Assembly: GCA_015055625.1 (NCBI GenBank)
Contig: SVHU01000023.1
Coordinates: forward strand, 1-42,515
DNA length: 42,515 bases
Direction: 5' to 3'
Source: Clostridiales bacterium
GTDB lineage: Bacteria > Bacillota > Clostridia > Christensenellales > Pumilibacteraceae
In this document: positions 8,992-17,145 of the stretch, one piece after another
How positions within the stretch are numbered: the stretch's first letter is position 1
How the letters are laid out: every line of letters starts with the position of its first letter
Notes under the pieces: model-generated
Database searches by the model: none
The model's input: only the letters and a program-made list of their open reading frames with translations
What the model was told of the DNA's origin: nothing
Made by a program: the position numbers and the translations under genes

Positions 8992-9843
8992 TTATGCCAT
9001 GTATTTTTTTATGTTGTCGAAGCCTTTTTTTATTCCTTCTATACAATCTTCCGGGCCTTCATATTCAACCGAAAGATATCCGTCATAGCCAATGCTCTTT
9101 AATATTGCATAACACTGCGCGGTATTTACGTCGCCATAACCGATAGACGTTCCAACCAAATAATTGCAAGCTCTTGACTCAAACGCATGTTCGGGGCGAT
9201 TTTCAGAGCGTGGAACGATATTAAAATCCTTAAAATGAACGTGAACGGCGTAAGGAGCAATACGAGATACTGCCATAACGTTGTTCTCGTCCACACATGC
9301 AAAGTTACCTACGTCCATAAGTATTCCAAAGTTTTCGTGGTTTACCGCATTAAAAAGTCTTTCTACCCTATCGCTATCCTGACATATTTTGCCATGATTT
9401 TCAATACAAGTAGTTATTCCCAATGTTTTTGCATAATCACTAATTCTTCGTATATTTTTTACAATGGTAGGTAGCGACAGATCAAAGCTTCTGAATCTTT
9501 CCAACGCAAACACCGCGTCATGGCGGAATACTTTAGCTCCGAGCGCGCTTGCAACATCAAGCTTACCCTTAACTCTTTCATATTCCTTATCATCCTCTTC
9601 ATCCGTAGCTTTACACATACATGCGCCAACGGTATAGGCGTTTATTTCTAAGCCTATCTCTTTTGCATACGAAGCAAGCTTTTGAGCTAAAGCAATTTCT
9701 TCATCATGGTCTTTTGCAGGTAAATCAATAAATTCGATAGCGTCAAACCCCATTTCTTTGGCTTTGTCCATAGCACCAAATAAATCCAACTTTCCGCTCT
9801 TTAAGTATTGATTAAACGAATACGAACTAACTGATATTTTCAT
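8992..9843 (-). CDS. Sugar phosphate isomerase/epimerase-like TIM-barrel protein
   Basis: The 283-residue protein belongs to the xylose isomerase-like/AP endonuclease 2 TIM-barrel superfamily. It opens with SVSSYSFNQYLKSGK and MGFDAIEFIDLP. Probable metal ligands fall on successive strands: E in TCIENHG, D in LMDVGNF, H in HVHFKDF and E in SVEYEGPE. Members interconvert ketoses, inosose or related sugars in the cytoplasm; the exact substrate cannot be read here. AGAGG precedes the ATG by nine bases. The gene appears to be its own transcription unit, with a consensus promoter and a small inverted repeat near the start of transcription. Confidence 0.8.
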   Translation of the reverse strand: MKISVSSYSFNQYLKSGKLDLFGAMDKAKEMGFDAIEFIDLPAKDHDEEIALAQKLASYAKEIGLEINAYTVGACMCKATDEEDDKEYERVKGKLDVASALGAKVFRHDAVFALERFRSFDLSLPTIVKNIRRISDYAKTLGITTCIENHGKICQDSDRVERLFNAVNHENFGILMDVGNFACVDENNVMAVSRIAPYAVHVHFKDFNIVPRSENRPEHAFESRACNYLVGTSIGYGDVNTAQCYAILKSIGYDGYLSVEYEGPEDCIEGIKKGFDNIKKYMA

Positions 9844-9872
9844 AATGCAATTCCTCTATAAATTAATTTGCG

Positions 9873-9890
9873 TTTAATACCCGCATTAAA
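9873..9890. promoter_or_regulatory. Possible operator at the isomerase transcription start
   Basis: TTTAAT and ATTAAA form an inverted repeat separated by six bases, immediately downstream of the -10 hexamer. The position suits a repressor site, but the arms are short and AT-rich. Confidence 0.25.
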
Positions 9891-9894
9891 TTAT

Positions 9895-9923
9895 ATTATA
9901 CAACATATTTTATACAAAATCAA
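9895..9923 (-). promoter_or_regulatory. Promoter of the isomerase-like gene
   Basis: TTGATT (9923-9918), a 17-base spacer and TATAAT (9900-9895) are seen on the minus strand. Confidence 0.7.
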
Positions 9924-9992
9924 TAATATAAAGAAATTATGCTCTTGTTATTTTTTTGGATTTTTCTTAATATTTTACTAAAAAACACAAAT

Positions 9993-10040
9993 AAACAAAA
10001 CAAACCTTGCCATTTTGTCTTATGATAAGGTTTGTTTTAA
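9993..10040 (-). terminator. Intrinsic terminator after rluB
   Basis: On the minus strand AAAACAAACCTT (10038-10027) pairs with AAGGTTTGTTTT (10008-9997), followed by T-rich sequence. It closes the long operon that begins at 15166. Confidence 0.65.
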
Positions 10041-10047
10041 TTTTAGT

Positions 10048-10761
10048 TTAGAATTTCATCAAGTATTCAATTTCATGCGGTTTTAATTCGCGAGTTTCAC
10101 CTCTATATAGACCGCCAAGTCTTAAATCTCCGATAGCTACTCGTCTTAAGAACACAACTTCTTTATTAACAGTTTCAAACATGCGTCTTATCTGCCTATT
10201 TCTTCCTTCGGAAATTGTTATTTCAAAACGAGAAAACTCGCCATCAAATTCAAGTAATTTTATCTTGGCTTTTTTGGTAAGCGAGCCGTCAAGCATAACA
10301 CCCTTTCTTAGCTTTGCAAGATCAGCTTCGGGAACTTGTCCTTCAACTTTGCAAACATATGTTTTACCAACGTCGCTACCCGGATGCATAAGACGATTTG
10401 CAAGATCTCCGTCAGTTGTAAGTAAAAGCAATCCTTCCGAATCGTAATCAAGTCTACCAATGGGGAAAACGCGTTTGCTTTTATAGTTGTCAGGAAGAAG
10501 ATCAATTACCGTCTTACGTTCTCTATCATCGGACAATGTGCAAATAAACCCCTTTGGCTTATTCATCATAAGATAAATATGACTTTTAGGTAACGTTACC
10601 GTTTTTCCATCCAACGTTACAGTGTCATTGTCAAGATTAATCTCGGTTGCTAACGCCGTTACTACTTTTCCGTTTACTTTTACTCTTCCTTCCAAAACGT
10701 ACTGTTCGGAATTTCTTCTACTTGCCACTCCACACGATGCTAAAAACTTGTTAATACGCAT
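10048..10761 (-). CDS. rluB: RluB/RsuA-family 23S rRNA pseudouridine synthase
   Basis: The protein has 237 residues. An N-terminal S4 RNA-binding domain (MRINKFLASCGVASRRNSE) precedes the pseudouridine synthase domain, whose catalytic motif is GRLDYDSEGLLLLT with the aspartate at D105. Also seen are MMNKPKG and ISEGRNRQIRRMFE, both standard for the family. It isomerises a uridine in the large-subunit rRNA, most likely the RluB site; related RluE/RluF/RsuA paralogues cannot be excluded by eye. It is the last gene of the scpAB operon, 26 bases after dacF, a position common in Clostridia. Confidence 0.92.
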   Translation of the reverse strand: MRINKFLASCGVASRRNSEQYVLEGRVKVNGKVVTALATEINLDNDTVTLDGKTVTLPKSHIYLMMNKPKGFICTLSDDRERKTVIDLLPDNYKSKRVFPIGRLDYDSEGLLLLTTDGDLANRLMHPGSDVGKTYVCKVEGQVPEADLAKLRKGVMLDGSLTKKAKIKLLEFDGEFSRFEITISEGRNRQIRRMFETVNKEVVFLRRVAIGDLRLGGLYRGETRELKPHEIEYLMKF

Positions 10762-10787
10762 AATTTATTTTCCTATTGCCGTTAATT

Positions 10788-11903
10788 TTACCAAAGGTCC
10801 TTTATTTTATCCCATAAACTTTTACCTTCGACATTATATATAGTAAATAAATTATCGGAAAAAAGCAACTGTTTATCAAGAAAAACTTCTATTTTTCCGT
10901 TTTTTGTTCCAATTTTTACAGGCGCGGTCATATTTTCCACTTCGCTTACCCTAATTTGTAGACGTTCTTTTTCGTTTTCTTTTAATGGATAGACAAAATT
11001 AGACAATGTTCCAAGTGCTACTGAGTTAGACTTTCCGCTAACCACTTTTGCATCTATTATAGACTGCTTAGACACAATCTCAACTAATTCAAACTCGTTA
11101 AAAGCCCTATTTAATAGCTCTTCACTTCTTTCAAACATACTAGGACAATTCAACACAACGCATATAACGTTCATTCCGTTTCTTGTTGCTGACGAAACCA
11201 AGCATCTACCAGCTTTTTTAGTAAAACCCGTCTTCACTCCGTCCGCGCCCTCAACACGAGAGAGAATTTTGTTTTTGTTTATCAAAACCCTATCATACTC
11301 CTCGCTATCATTCGAAATACTTTTTTGCTTAGTAGATACAATTTCATAAAAATCCTTATTTTTCATAGCGTATGCGGTAATCTTTGCAAGATCTAGAGCC
11401 GTGGTATAATGATTTTCGTCGTGCAATCCGTGCGGGTTTGTGAAATTAGTATTTTCCGCTCCTGCCTTTTTTGCAGTTTCATTCATCATTTTAGCAAAAT
11501 TCTCCACATTTCCTCCCACGTTTACAGCAAGAGTTACCGCGCAATCATTTCCTGACCTTAGCATAAGCCCGTACAAAAGTTCGCGAATTGTTAGCTTTTC
11601 ACCTTTTTTTAGGTAAACTGACGATCCCTCTACGCCTACCGCGCAATCGGGCACTGTTACTTCTTTATCCAAATCCGAATTTTCTATTACCGTAATACAC
11701 GTTGCTATCTTTGTAGTGCTTGCCATTGGCAGACGCGCGTTTTCGTTGTATGAATATAGAACTCTACCGCTATCCCTATCTATTACCGTCATTCCCTTTT
11801 CAGTATAAGCCATAGCGGTATACGAATGATTATTGCTATATAAACATACAGTTACAAACAATACAAGTAAGGCAAACGCTACGCTAATTATCTTTTTTTT
11901 CAT
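10788..11903 (-). CDS. dacF: D-alanyl-D-alanine carboxypeptidase (DacF type)
   Basis: This 371-residue penicillin-binding protein trims the terminal D-Ala from peptidoglycan stem peptides. An N-terminal signal/anchor (about residues 4-22) leads into the serine DD-peptidase fold, with SxxK as STTK (S62-K65), SxN as SGN (117-119) and KTG (224-226). A PBP5-like C-terminal beta domain follows, ending in an amphipathic segment (LWDKIKDLW). The start overlaps ytfJ by 20 bases. DacF proteins in spore formers modify cortex peptidoglycan; placement behind ytfJ supports such a role. A second paralogue lies at 15361-16509. Confidence 0.93.
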   Translation of the reverse strand: MKKKIISVAFALLVLFVTVCLYSNNHSYTAMAYTEKGMTVIDRDSGRVLYSYNENARLPMASTTKIATCITVIENSDLDKEVTVPDCAVGVEGSSVYLKKGEKLTIRELLYGLMLRSGNDCAVTLAVNVGGNVENFAKMMNETAKKAGAENTNFTNPHGLHDENHYTTALDLAKITAYAMKNKDFYEIVSTKQKSISNDSEEYDRVLINKNKILSRVEGADGVKTGFTKKAGRCLVSSATRNGMNVICVVLNCPSMFERSEELLNRAFNEFELVEIVSKQSIIDAKVVSGKSNSVALGTLSNFVYPLKENEKERLQIRVSEVENMTAPVKIGTKNGKIEVFLDKQLLFSDNLFTIYNVEGKSLWDKIKDLW

Positions 11904-12273
11904 TGTTTTTACCTAAAACTGCTTTTAAGACATCGGGAACAGTTTGCGCAATATACTCCATAACGCCCTTATCTTCCATACATACAATTTTCACGTGGCT
12001 ACCGTCACAAACTAAAAAACCTACCGGATTTACACTCATTCCCGTTCCGCTTCCTCCTGCGTATGGAAAATCTGAAAAATCCCCCATTCCTCCATACTCT
12101 CCACCTCCCGTTAAAAATCCCATTGTTATTCGACATATAGGTATAATAGATATACCATCGTTGGTAACGATCGGACTTCCTAAAACCGTATCTGCCGATA
12201 AAATGTTTTTAATTCCGCTATACGAGTTTGCCATCATTCGTTCTAAAGATCTGTCTTTTTGTTCCGTTATCAT
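11884..12273 (-). CDS. ytfJ: YtfJ/GerW-family sporulation protein
   Basis: The 129-residue protein carries the family pattern: a conserved start (ERMMANSYSGIKNIL), VLGSPIV..DGISIIPI, a glycine-rich stretch (GGGEYGG, YAGGSGTGMSVNPVGFLV), and a C-terminal IAQTVPDVLKAVLG. YtfJ/GerW is a forespore protein linked to spore germination in Bacillus; the molecular function is unclear. AAGGAG ten bases ahead supports the start at 12273, although it overlaps the DUF2953 gene by 56 bases. Confidence 0.9.
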   Translation of the reverse strand: MITEQKDRSLERMMANSYSGIKNILSADTVLGSPIVTNDGISIIPICRITMGFLTGGGEYGGMGDFSDFPYAGGSGTGMSVNPVGFLVCDGSHVKIVCMEDKGVMEYIAQTVPDVLKAVLGKNNEKKDN

Positions 12274-12859
12274 TTTGAATTTTCTCCTTTTTGATTTTAT
12301 TATTTCTTATATCTGCCTTAATTTTTTCAATAAAGAACACTATTAATTCTTTTAGTAAAAGCGCAAGCGACAAATTGATTGATGCTACTATATAAAATTC
12401 CAAGACGTTTTTATCCATAATTTGACCTTTATACTTAAGCTCAACTTTTTGCGTATCATCAATATATTTCATTCCTAAAATAAACAATCTTTCGCTCAAA
12501 GTATATAAAAGTGCCGAAAACATCGCATCTCCTTTTTTTCCCACTTTTACGCTTACGTCCACATCCGTTATATCCAGTGTTGGCTTATATTTATTATCTA
12601 CGTACTTGGCAACTGAATGTTCGTCATCCTTATCTGTTGTCAAGTTTAAATACACGGTTTTACCCGCAATTTTAGCAAACAAACGAAATTTGCCACTTAT
12701 TTGAGATAGGCAGACAAATATCTTTATTATAGGAACAAAAGCCAAATAAACCGTTGAATACCCCTTTAACGCAAGTATGTCAATACCTACCTTTAGTGTT
12801 AGCGTAAAATTCCAATATAAAATTATTCCGAATATAAGAAAAGCACAATAGATTTTCAC
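12218..12859 (-). CDS. DUF2953-like membrane-anchored protein
   Basis: This 213-residue protein has an N-terminal hydrophobic segment (residues 3-15 and further hydrophobic stretches to about 50) and a beta-rich middle (VDVSVKVGKKGDAMFSALL). A second hydrophobic stretch lies near 155-178, followed by a strongly basic tail. Length, topology and position between scpB and ytfJ match DUF2953 proteins of Clostridia, which have no assigned function. The start is a GTG at 12859 with no good ribosome binding site, and it lies in the loop of a terminator-like hairpin (12843-12872). Confidence 0.65.
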   Translation of the reverse strand: MKIYCAFLIFGIILYWNFTLTLKVGIDILALKGYSTVYLAFVPIIKIFVCLSQISGKFRLFAKIAGKTVYLNLTTDKDDEHSVAKYVDNKYKPTLDITDVDVSVKVGKKGDAMFSALLYTLSERLFILGMKYIDDTQKVELKYKGQIMDKNVLEFYIVASINLSLALLLKELIVFFIEKIKADIRNNKIKKEKIQNDNGTKRQIFRTNDGKLV

Positions 12860-12872
12860 AAACCTATTGTGC
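12834..12872 (-). promoter_or_regulatory. Terminator-like hairpin enclosing the DUF2953 start codon
   Basis: On the minus strand GCACAATAG (12872-12864) pairs perfectly with CTATTGTGC (12851-12843) across a 12-base loop that contains the GTG start, and TTTTCTT follows. It could attenuate the operon or limit initiation. Confidence 0.5.
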
Positions 12873-12896
12873 GCAATTCTTATGTAAATTATGTAA

Positions 12897-13601
12897 TTAT
12901 TCTACTTTAACAAAGTCTTCGCCCTCTAAAAAGTCGGGAGTTTCCTCTTGTGGAAGTTCTTCATTCTCTTGCGCGGTTGTTTGCGCGGACTCTTCTACTA
13001 CTTCTTCCGGAATTTCAAAATGGTTATAAAGCGATCCAGCATCCTCTTCTTTCTTTCCACCGTCAGTTTCAAGAATTCTGAGCGACTCAAGCAACGTATT
13101 GTAATCGGGAAGCTGATCTACCGATTCAATTTGAAAACGCTTAAGAAACTCCTCGGTAGTTCCAAAAAGCAAGGGCTTTCCTACGCTATCCTTTCTTCCT
13201 ACAACCTCGATAAGATTATGCTTAAGCAAAAGCTGAATGGTATATTCGCTGTTATTTCCTCTTATCTGTTCAACCTCAAGTCTTGTAACAGGCTGACGGT
13301 ATGCAATAATTGCAATGGTTTCTAGCGCAGCTGACGATAAATCTTTTTCCTTTATGGGATTTAGCACTAAGCTAATAAGATCAACGTATGCAGGATTTGA
13401 CGAGAACTGAACTTTACCGTTATATGTAATAAGATGTATTCCACACTTTCCGCTATACTTCTCTTTAAGGTTTTTAATAGATTTTTCGATATTCTTCTTA
13501 TCAACGTTCATTTGCTCGGCAATGTCAGAAATTTTAAGACCGTCGCCGGAAATAAACAGCAGGCTTTCCAAAACTTCGTCTAAAACTTCAGTACTAATCA
13601 T
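12897..13601 (-). CDS. scpB: Segregation and condensation protein B
   Basis: ScpB is the winged-helix kleisin partner of the SMC-ScpA chromosome condensation complex. The 234-residue protein has paired winged-helix domains (LESLLFISGDGLKISDIAEQ; then LETIAIIAYRQPVTRLEVEQ, IRGNNSE, LLFGTTEEFLKRF), which are the standard ScpB blocks. Residues after about 180 form an acidic, glutamate-rich extension with no predicted fold. The start codon overlaps the end of scpA by eight bases (ATGATTAG). Confidence 0.96.
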   Translation of the reverse strand: MISTEVLDEVLESLLFISGDGLKISDIAEQMNVDKKNIEKSIKNLKEKYSGKCGIHLITYNGKVQFSSNPAYVDLISLVLNPIKEKDLSSAALETIAIIAYRQPVTRLEVEQIRGNNSEYTIQLLLKHNLIEVVGRKDSVGKPLLFGTTEEFLKRFQIESVDQLPDYNTLLESLRILETDGGKKEEDAGSLYNHFEIPEEVVEESAQTTAQENEELPQEETPDFLEGEDFVKVE

Positions 13602-14463
13602 TTACAGTCTGCTCCTTTTCTTCTTGATTTTCATTATTTTCACGATTTTCCTCGTCTTTTTCCTCTTCAGGCGTCTTTTCCAGTATTATATCCGCAAAAG
13701 GCCCATCCTGGATTACGTGCAAATATTGAACCTTAAGAAGTTCAAGTATTGCCTGGAAAGTCGTTATTATCTCTATTTTACTATAATCTTCCTCTATAAG
13801 ATCTTCAAACAACAACCTAGGAGAGCGAGTAAATATATCTTTTAACTCCACAGTACGCTCTTCTACCGTAAATCTATCTCTTACAATTGTCTTGACCTGA
13901 TTTTCTTTAGCTTTCTGTTCGATTTTGAAAAACATTTTTTGCAATGCTTTGACAAGACCGTCCATATTCATATCTGCAAGAATAAACCTAGGCTTACCAA
14001 CCGACGAGTCGGGCGCACGATAAAAACTGTCCGTATTTTCGTAGTCCTTCATCTTTTTACTTGCGTCTTTAAATAACGGATAATACTTTTCCTTGTATTC
14101 TAACAGCTTACGCATAAGAATTTTTTCGGGATCTTCATCGTCGGGAAGCTCGACAAGTGGGGGCGAAGGCAACATCTTTTTAGACTTAATCTCTATAAGA
14201 CACGCCGCAACTTGCAAAAACTCACTTGCCTTTTCCATATCCAGTCTTTCGACCTGATCCATAGCTTTTAGGTACTGATCGGTTATCTGAGAAACAAAAA
14301 TTTCGCTGATATCTATCTTGGACCTACGAATAAGAAACCACAACAAATCAATCGGGCCCTCGAAATTTTCAAGCCTGATTACGTAAGAATCCTCGTCATA
14401 CGCATCGGTATTGGCGAGAGAATCAATGTATTTTTGTATGTCTGCTTTTCTTTTATCGTCCAT
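13594..14463 (-). CDS. scpA: Segregation and condensation protein A (kleisin)
   Basis: ScpA bridges the SMC heads and binds ScpB. The 289-residue protein shows the N-terminal kleisin signature (RLENFEGPIDLLWFLIRRSK, IDISEIFVSQITDQYL) followed by FLQVAACLIEIKSKKMLP. The C-terminal winged helix is at about 225-255 (TTFQAILELLKVQYLHVIQ). The C-terminus is a very acidic Glu/Asn tail. It sits 13 bases after the M50-like gene and shares its promoter. Confidence 0.96.
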   Translation of the reverse strand: MDDKRKADIQKYIDSLANTDAYDEDSYVIRLENFEGPIDLLWFLIRRSKIDISEIFVSQITDQYLKAMDQVERLDMEKASEFLQVAACLIEIKSKKMLPSPPLVELPDDEDPEKILMRKLLEYKEKYYPLFKDASKKMKDYENTDSFYRAPDSSVGKPRFILADMNMDGLVKALQKMFFKIEQKAKENQVKTIVRDRFTVEERTVELKDIFTRSPRLLFEDLIEEDYSKIEIITTFQAILELLKVQYLHVIQDGPFADIILEKTPEEEKDEENRENNENQEEKEQTVND

Positions 14464-14476
14464 AAAAATTCCTTAA

Positions 14477-15166
14477 CTAAAATAAAGGCAACCAAATATT
14501 TATAAATAACTGTTGAATATATCCACCCAAAACTTCCATATACCAATACGCAGGATTTAAAAAGCTTGGCAACCCAAACAGGTCGGCAAAGTAAAAAGTA
14601 ATTATTACACTGAGAAATACATACTTTGCATAATCCCTAAGCCATCTGGCAAAAGTATTGGTGCAACCAAATACTCCCTCGACTATGTTATATCCGTCCA
14701 GCGGATAAATAGGGATTAAGTTAAACAAAAACAAACCTATTCCTGCTGTAAATACCGAATGGAAAATAGTGTAGATCAATTCGTAACCACGCTCGCCTGC
14801 CACCGTCGACGACATTACCGGTTGCAAATACTTAACACAAACGAAAAGCAACGGAACAGAGAAAAACGCCGATAAAATATACACCAACAATCCAGAAATT
14901 GGTACTGATAACAATCCAAATCTTTTATGCTTAAAATAATAAGAATTTGTAGGAATAGGTTTTGTAAATCCAATTCGACAAAAAATAATCAACAAAAGTC
15001 CCACAAAATCAAAATGTCTGACAGGATTAAGAGTAAGACGTTTTGCCTGACGTGCCGTTCTATCTCCGTTAAGATAAGCTACATATGCTTGAACAAATGC
15101 ATGTAAAACAATCAAAAAGAAAGATACAACTACAAATATTAAAAACTTCAAAAATTTCATTCCCAT
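14477..15166 (-). CDS. M50 site-2-protease homologue with degenerate active site
   Basis: The 229-residue multi-pass membrane protein matches the YwhC-like M50 family in order: a hydrophobic N-terminal helix, AYVAYLNGDRTA, RLTLNPVRHFD, GFTKPIPTN, and a later NLIPIYPLDGYNI. In active members the first helix carries HExxH. Here the same place reads HAFVQ (H22, A23, Q26), so the catalytic Glu and the second zinc His are both lost. The third-ligand region PLDG (D156) remains. It is therefore probably inactive as a protease, perhaps a membrane scaffold. It is the first gene of the scpAB operon, with GGAGG ten bases ahead of the ATG. Confidence 0.85.
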   Translation of the reverse strand: MGMKFLKFLIFVVVSFFLIVLHAFVQAYVAYLNGDRTARQAKRLTLNPVRHFDFVGLLLIIFCRIGFTKPIPTNSYYFKHKRFGLLSVPISGLLVYILSAFFSVPLLFVCVKYLQPVMSSTVAGERGYELIYTIFHSVFTAGIGLFLFNLIPIYPLDGYNIVEGVFGCTNTFARWLRDYAKYVFLSVIITFYFADLFGLPSFLNPAYWYMEVLGGYIQQLFINIWLPLF

Positions 15167-15209
15167 TATAATCGTACCTCCTTTAAATTATTTTATCACA
15201 CATCTAAAG

Positions 15210-15238
15210 ATTATAACACGGAATTGCTTTTTAGTCAA
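15210..15238 (-). promoter_or_regulatory. Promoter of the M50-like/scpAB/ytfJ/dacF/rluB operon
   Basis: On the minus strand TTGACT (15238-15233), exactly 17 bases and TATAAT (15215-15210) form a near-consensus sigma-A promoter about 45 bases before the first start codon. Confidence 0.8.
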
Positions 15239-15292
15239 TCGGAATTTAAAGCAAAAAAATCTATTTACAAAAGATTTACGTTTATATGTGAT

Positions 15293-15338
15293 AATAAAAC
15301 AAACGGCATACTTTTATATTATCAAAATATGCCGTTTA
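15293..15338 (-). terminator. Intrinsic terminator after the second carboxypeptidase gene
   Basis: On the minus strand AAACGGCATA (15337-15328) pairs with TATGCCGTTT (15310-15301), then GTTTTATT. Confidence 0.7.
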
Positions 15339-15360
15339 TGTCTGTCATAATACTTCGATT

Positions 15361-16509
15361 TTACCAGTTTTTAGAAAAATCAATTACAAAATCACCATAA
15401 TTTTTACATTCTATGTCGTTTTTTACAACAATTTCCACTTCATACTCTTTTCCATTTTCAAGAGTAAAAATAGTCTTTCCAACACAAGTTCCCGCCTTTA
15501 CTGGAGCGCATATATCATAAAAAACCGTTCTTTTAGAAATATTTTGACTTGAATTTTTCTTTGAAAAAGTTTTCAAATTAGACTTATAAGAAAGCTCCAC
15601 TTTGCCTTCTTTTGCATTTTTAATACATACTTCACCCTCAACATTTTCTCCTTCTTGTACAACACTCTTATTTTCATAAGTGGAAAATCCTTTGTTCAAA
15701 AGAGCCGAAACGCTTGCATTTCTCGTTTTTGCATCAGGTGCGCCTATAACTACACAAACAAGAGAAGTTTCGCCTTTTGTTGCTTTACACGATAAGCATG
15801 ACAACGCCTCTTTTGTAAACCCAGTCTTTCCACCATCCATTCCATGATAAAATCTCACAAGTTTATTTGTATTAGTTAAAGACGTTGTTCTTCCACTAGG
15901 ATGCTGTATATCATACATCCATACCTTTGCATACTCGAAAAACTTATCGTTTTGCATAAGATAACGTGTTATTGTAAGAACATCTTTGGCGCAAGAATAA
16001 CCGTTTGGAGCAGGCAATCCCGTACAGTTTACATAATTTGTGTTAACCATACCCAAATCTCTTGCCTTTTCGTTCATTTTATCAACAAACGCGTCAACAC
16101 TTCCTTCTAAATGCTCAGCAAGAGCTACACAACTATCGTTTGCTGACGCTACAATCACGCTTTTAATTAGCTCCTCAGCCTTATACGTGGCATTTTTGTC
16201 CAAAAACGCCTGAGATCCCCCCATAGAAAAAGCATATTCGCTTACAATTATATCATCATCATAAGCAAGCCTACCATCGTTTATCGCATCAAAAATTAAC
16301 GACAAGGTTGTAATCTTCACCATACTAGCAATCGGATAACACTCGGTTTCGTTCTTACTCTCCACAACTTCTCCACTATAAAAATCCGCAAGAACATAAG
16401 CTTTTGCATTAATTGTACTATTTTCCTCAGCAAAAACCACTCCTATCCGTAAAAAAGATAAGGATAAGAGCAATATAACCAATAATATTGTTATAAATAT
16501 TTTCTTCAT
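15361..16509 (-). CDS. D-alanyl-D-alanine carboxypeptidase, second DacF/DacB-type paralogue
   Basis: The protein has 382 residues with an N-terminal signal sequence (about residues 3-27, ending VVFA). The serine DD-peptidase motifs are complete: SMVK (S62-K65), SAN (122-124) and KTG (228-230). A beta-rich C-terminal domain follows. It is distinct in sequence from the dacF at 10788. It is the last gene of a three-gene unit behind a Spo0A C-terminal-domain gene and a membrane protein, which suggests use during sporulation or cell-cycle-specific wall remodelling. The gap to the upstream gene is 44 bases. Confidence 0.92.
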   Translation of the reverse strand: MKKIFITILLVILLLSLSFLRIGVVFAEENSTINAKAYVLADFYSGEVVESKNETECYPIASMVKITTLSLIFDAINDGRLAYDDDIIVSEYAFSMGGSQAFLDKNATYKAEELIKSVIVASANDSCVALAEHLEGSVDAFVDKMNEKARDLGMVNTNYVNCTGLPAPNGYSCAKDVLTITRYLMQNDKFFEYAKVWMYDIQHPSGRTTSLTNTNKLVRFYHGMDGGKTGFTKEALSCLSCKATKGETSLVCVVIGAPDAKTRNASVSALLNKGFSTYENKSVVQEGENVEGEVCIKNAKEGKVELSYKSNLKTFSKKNSSQNISKRTVFYDICAPVKAGTCVGKTIFTLENGKEYEVEIVVKNDIECKNYGDFVIDFSKNW

Positions 16510-16553
16510 AAAAAAATTCCCCTTTTTATTTAGTTTGAGGAATTTTGAGTTTT

Positions 16554-17129
16554 TTATGTAAAAAAATTAAGAAGATTAAAAAGCAAACAAATCACAACGT
16601 TAATAACTAAACAAACAATTGCAATCACTCCTACACTTATTAAGTATTCCTCACTTATCCAATCCTTGCATAAATTACGCTTTTCGCTATTATTAAGCAA
16701 GTACAATGCTTCCAAAGCAAAACAGAACAACAATTCAGCCAAGCACACTAAAATAACAGGAAGAACAGCTTTCACGCCAAAATAACGCGCTATAATTATC
16801 ATCCGATAAAAAAGCTCATACACTTTGTACACCACAAGTAAAAAACCAAGTTTTCGTATGACACGAACCGCCTTTGACAAAACCATAAGCGCAAGATATA
16901 TAATAGCACTTACAAACACACTAGTTGTTATACCCTTAGAAGAGGTATCAGCTAAAAATACAAAATAAACGTTACCAGAAGTTTCAAAAACTTTTTGATA
17001 ATCAGAATTTATTGCTATAACACAACCTAAAAAAGCGCCAACCACCACAAAAACATTCAAAAATATCAACACTTTATGGTTTTTACGCAAAAAATTTTTT
17101 ATATCTACTTTGATATTATATAAATCCAT
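16554..17129 (-). CDS. Multi-pass membrane protein, possibly SpoIIM-like
   Basis: This 191-residue protein has about four to five hydrophobic segments (near residues 18-40, 66-88, 92-112, 118-142 and 163-188). I do not recognise it firmly. The N-terminal layout (a short basic stretch, then a long helix reading VFVVVGAFLGCVIA) and the order of helices recall SpoIIM, the membrane part of the engulfment complex, which lies near dacF in Bacillus. The neighbours, a Spo0A C-terminal domain and a D,D-carboxypeptidase, make a sporulation link plausible, but this is inference. No clear ribosome binding site is visible. Confidence 0.6.
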   Translation of the reverse strand: MDLYNIKVDIKNFLRKNHKVLIFLNVFVVVGAFLGCVIAINSDYQKVFETSGNVYFVFLADTSSKGITTSVFVSAIIYLALMVLSKAVRVIRKLGFLLVVYKVYELFYRMIIIARYFGVKAVLPVILVCLAELLFCFALEALYLLNNSEKRNLCKDWISEEYLISVGVIAIVCLVINVVICLLFNLLNFFT

Positions 17130-17145
17130 ACGAATTTATATTCTA

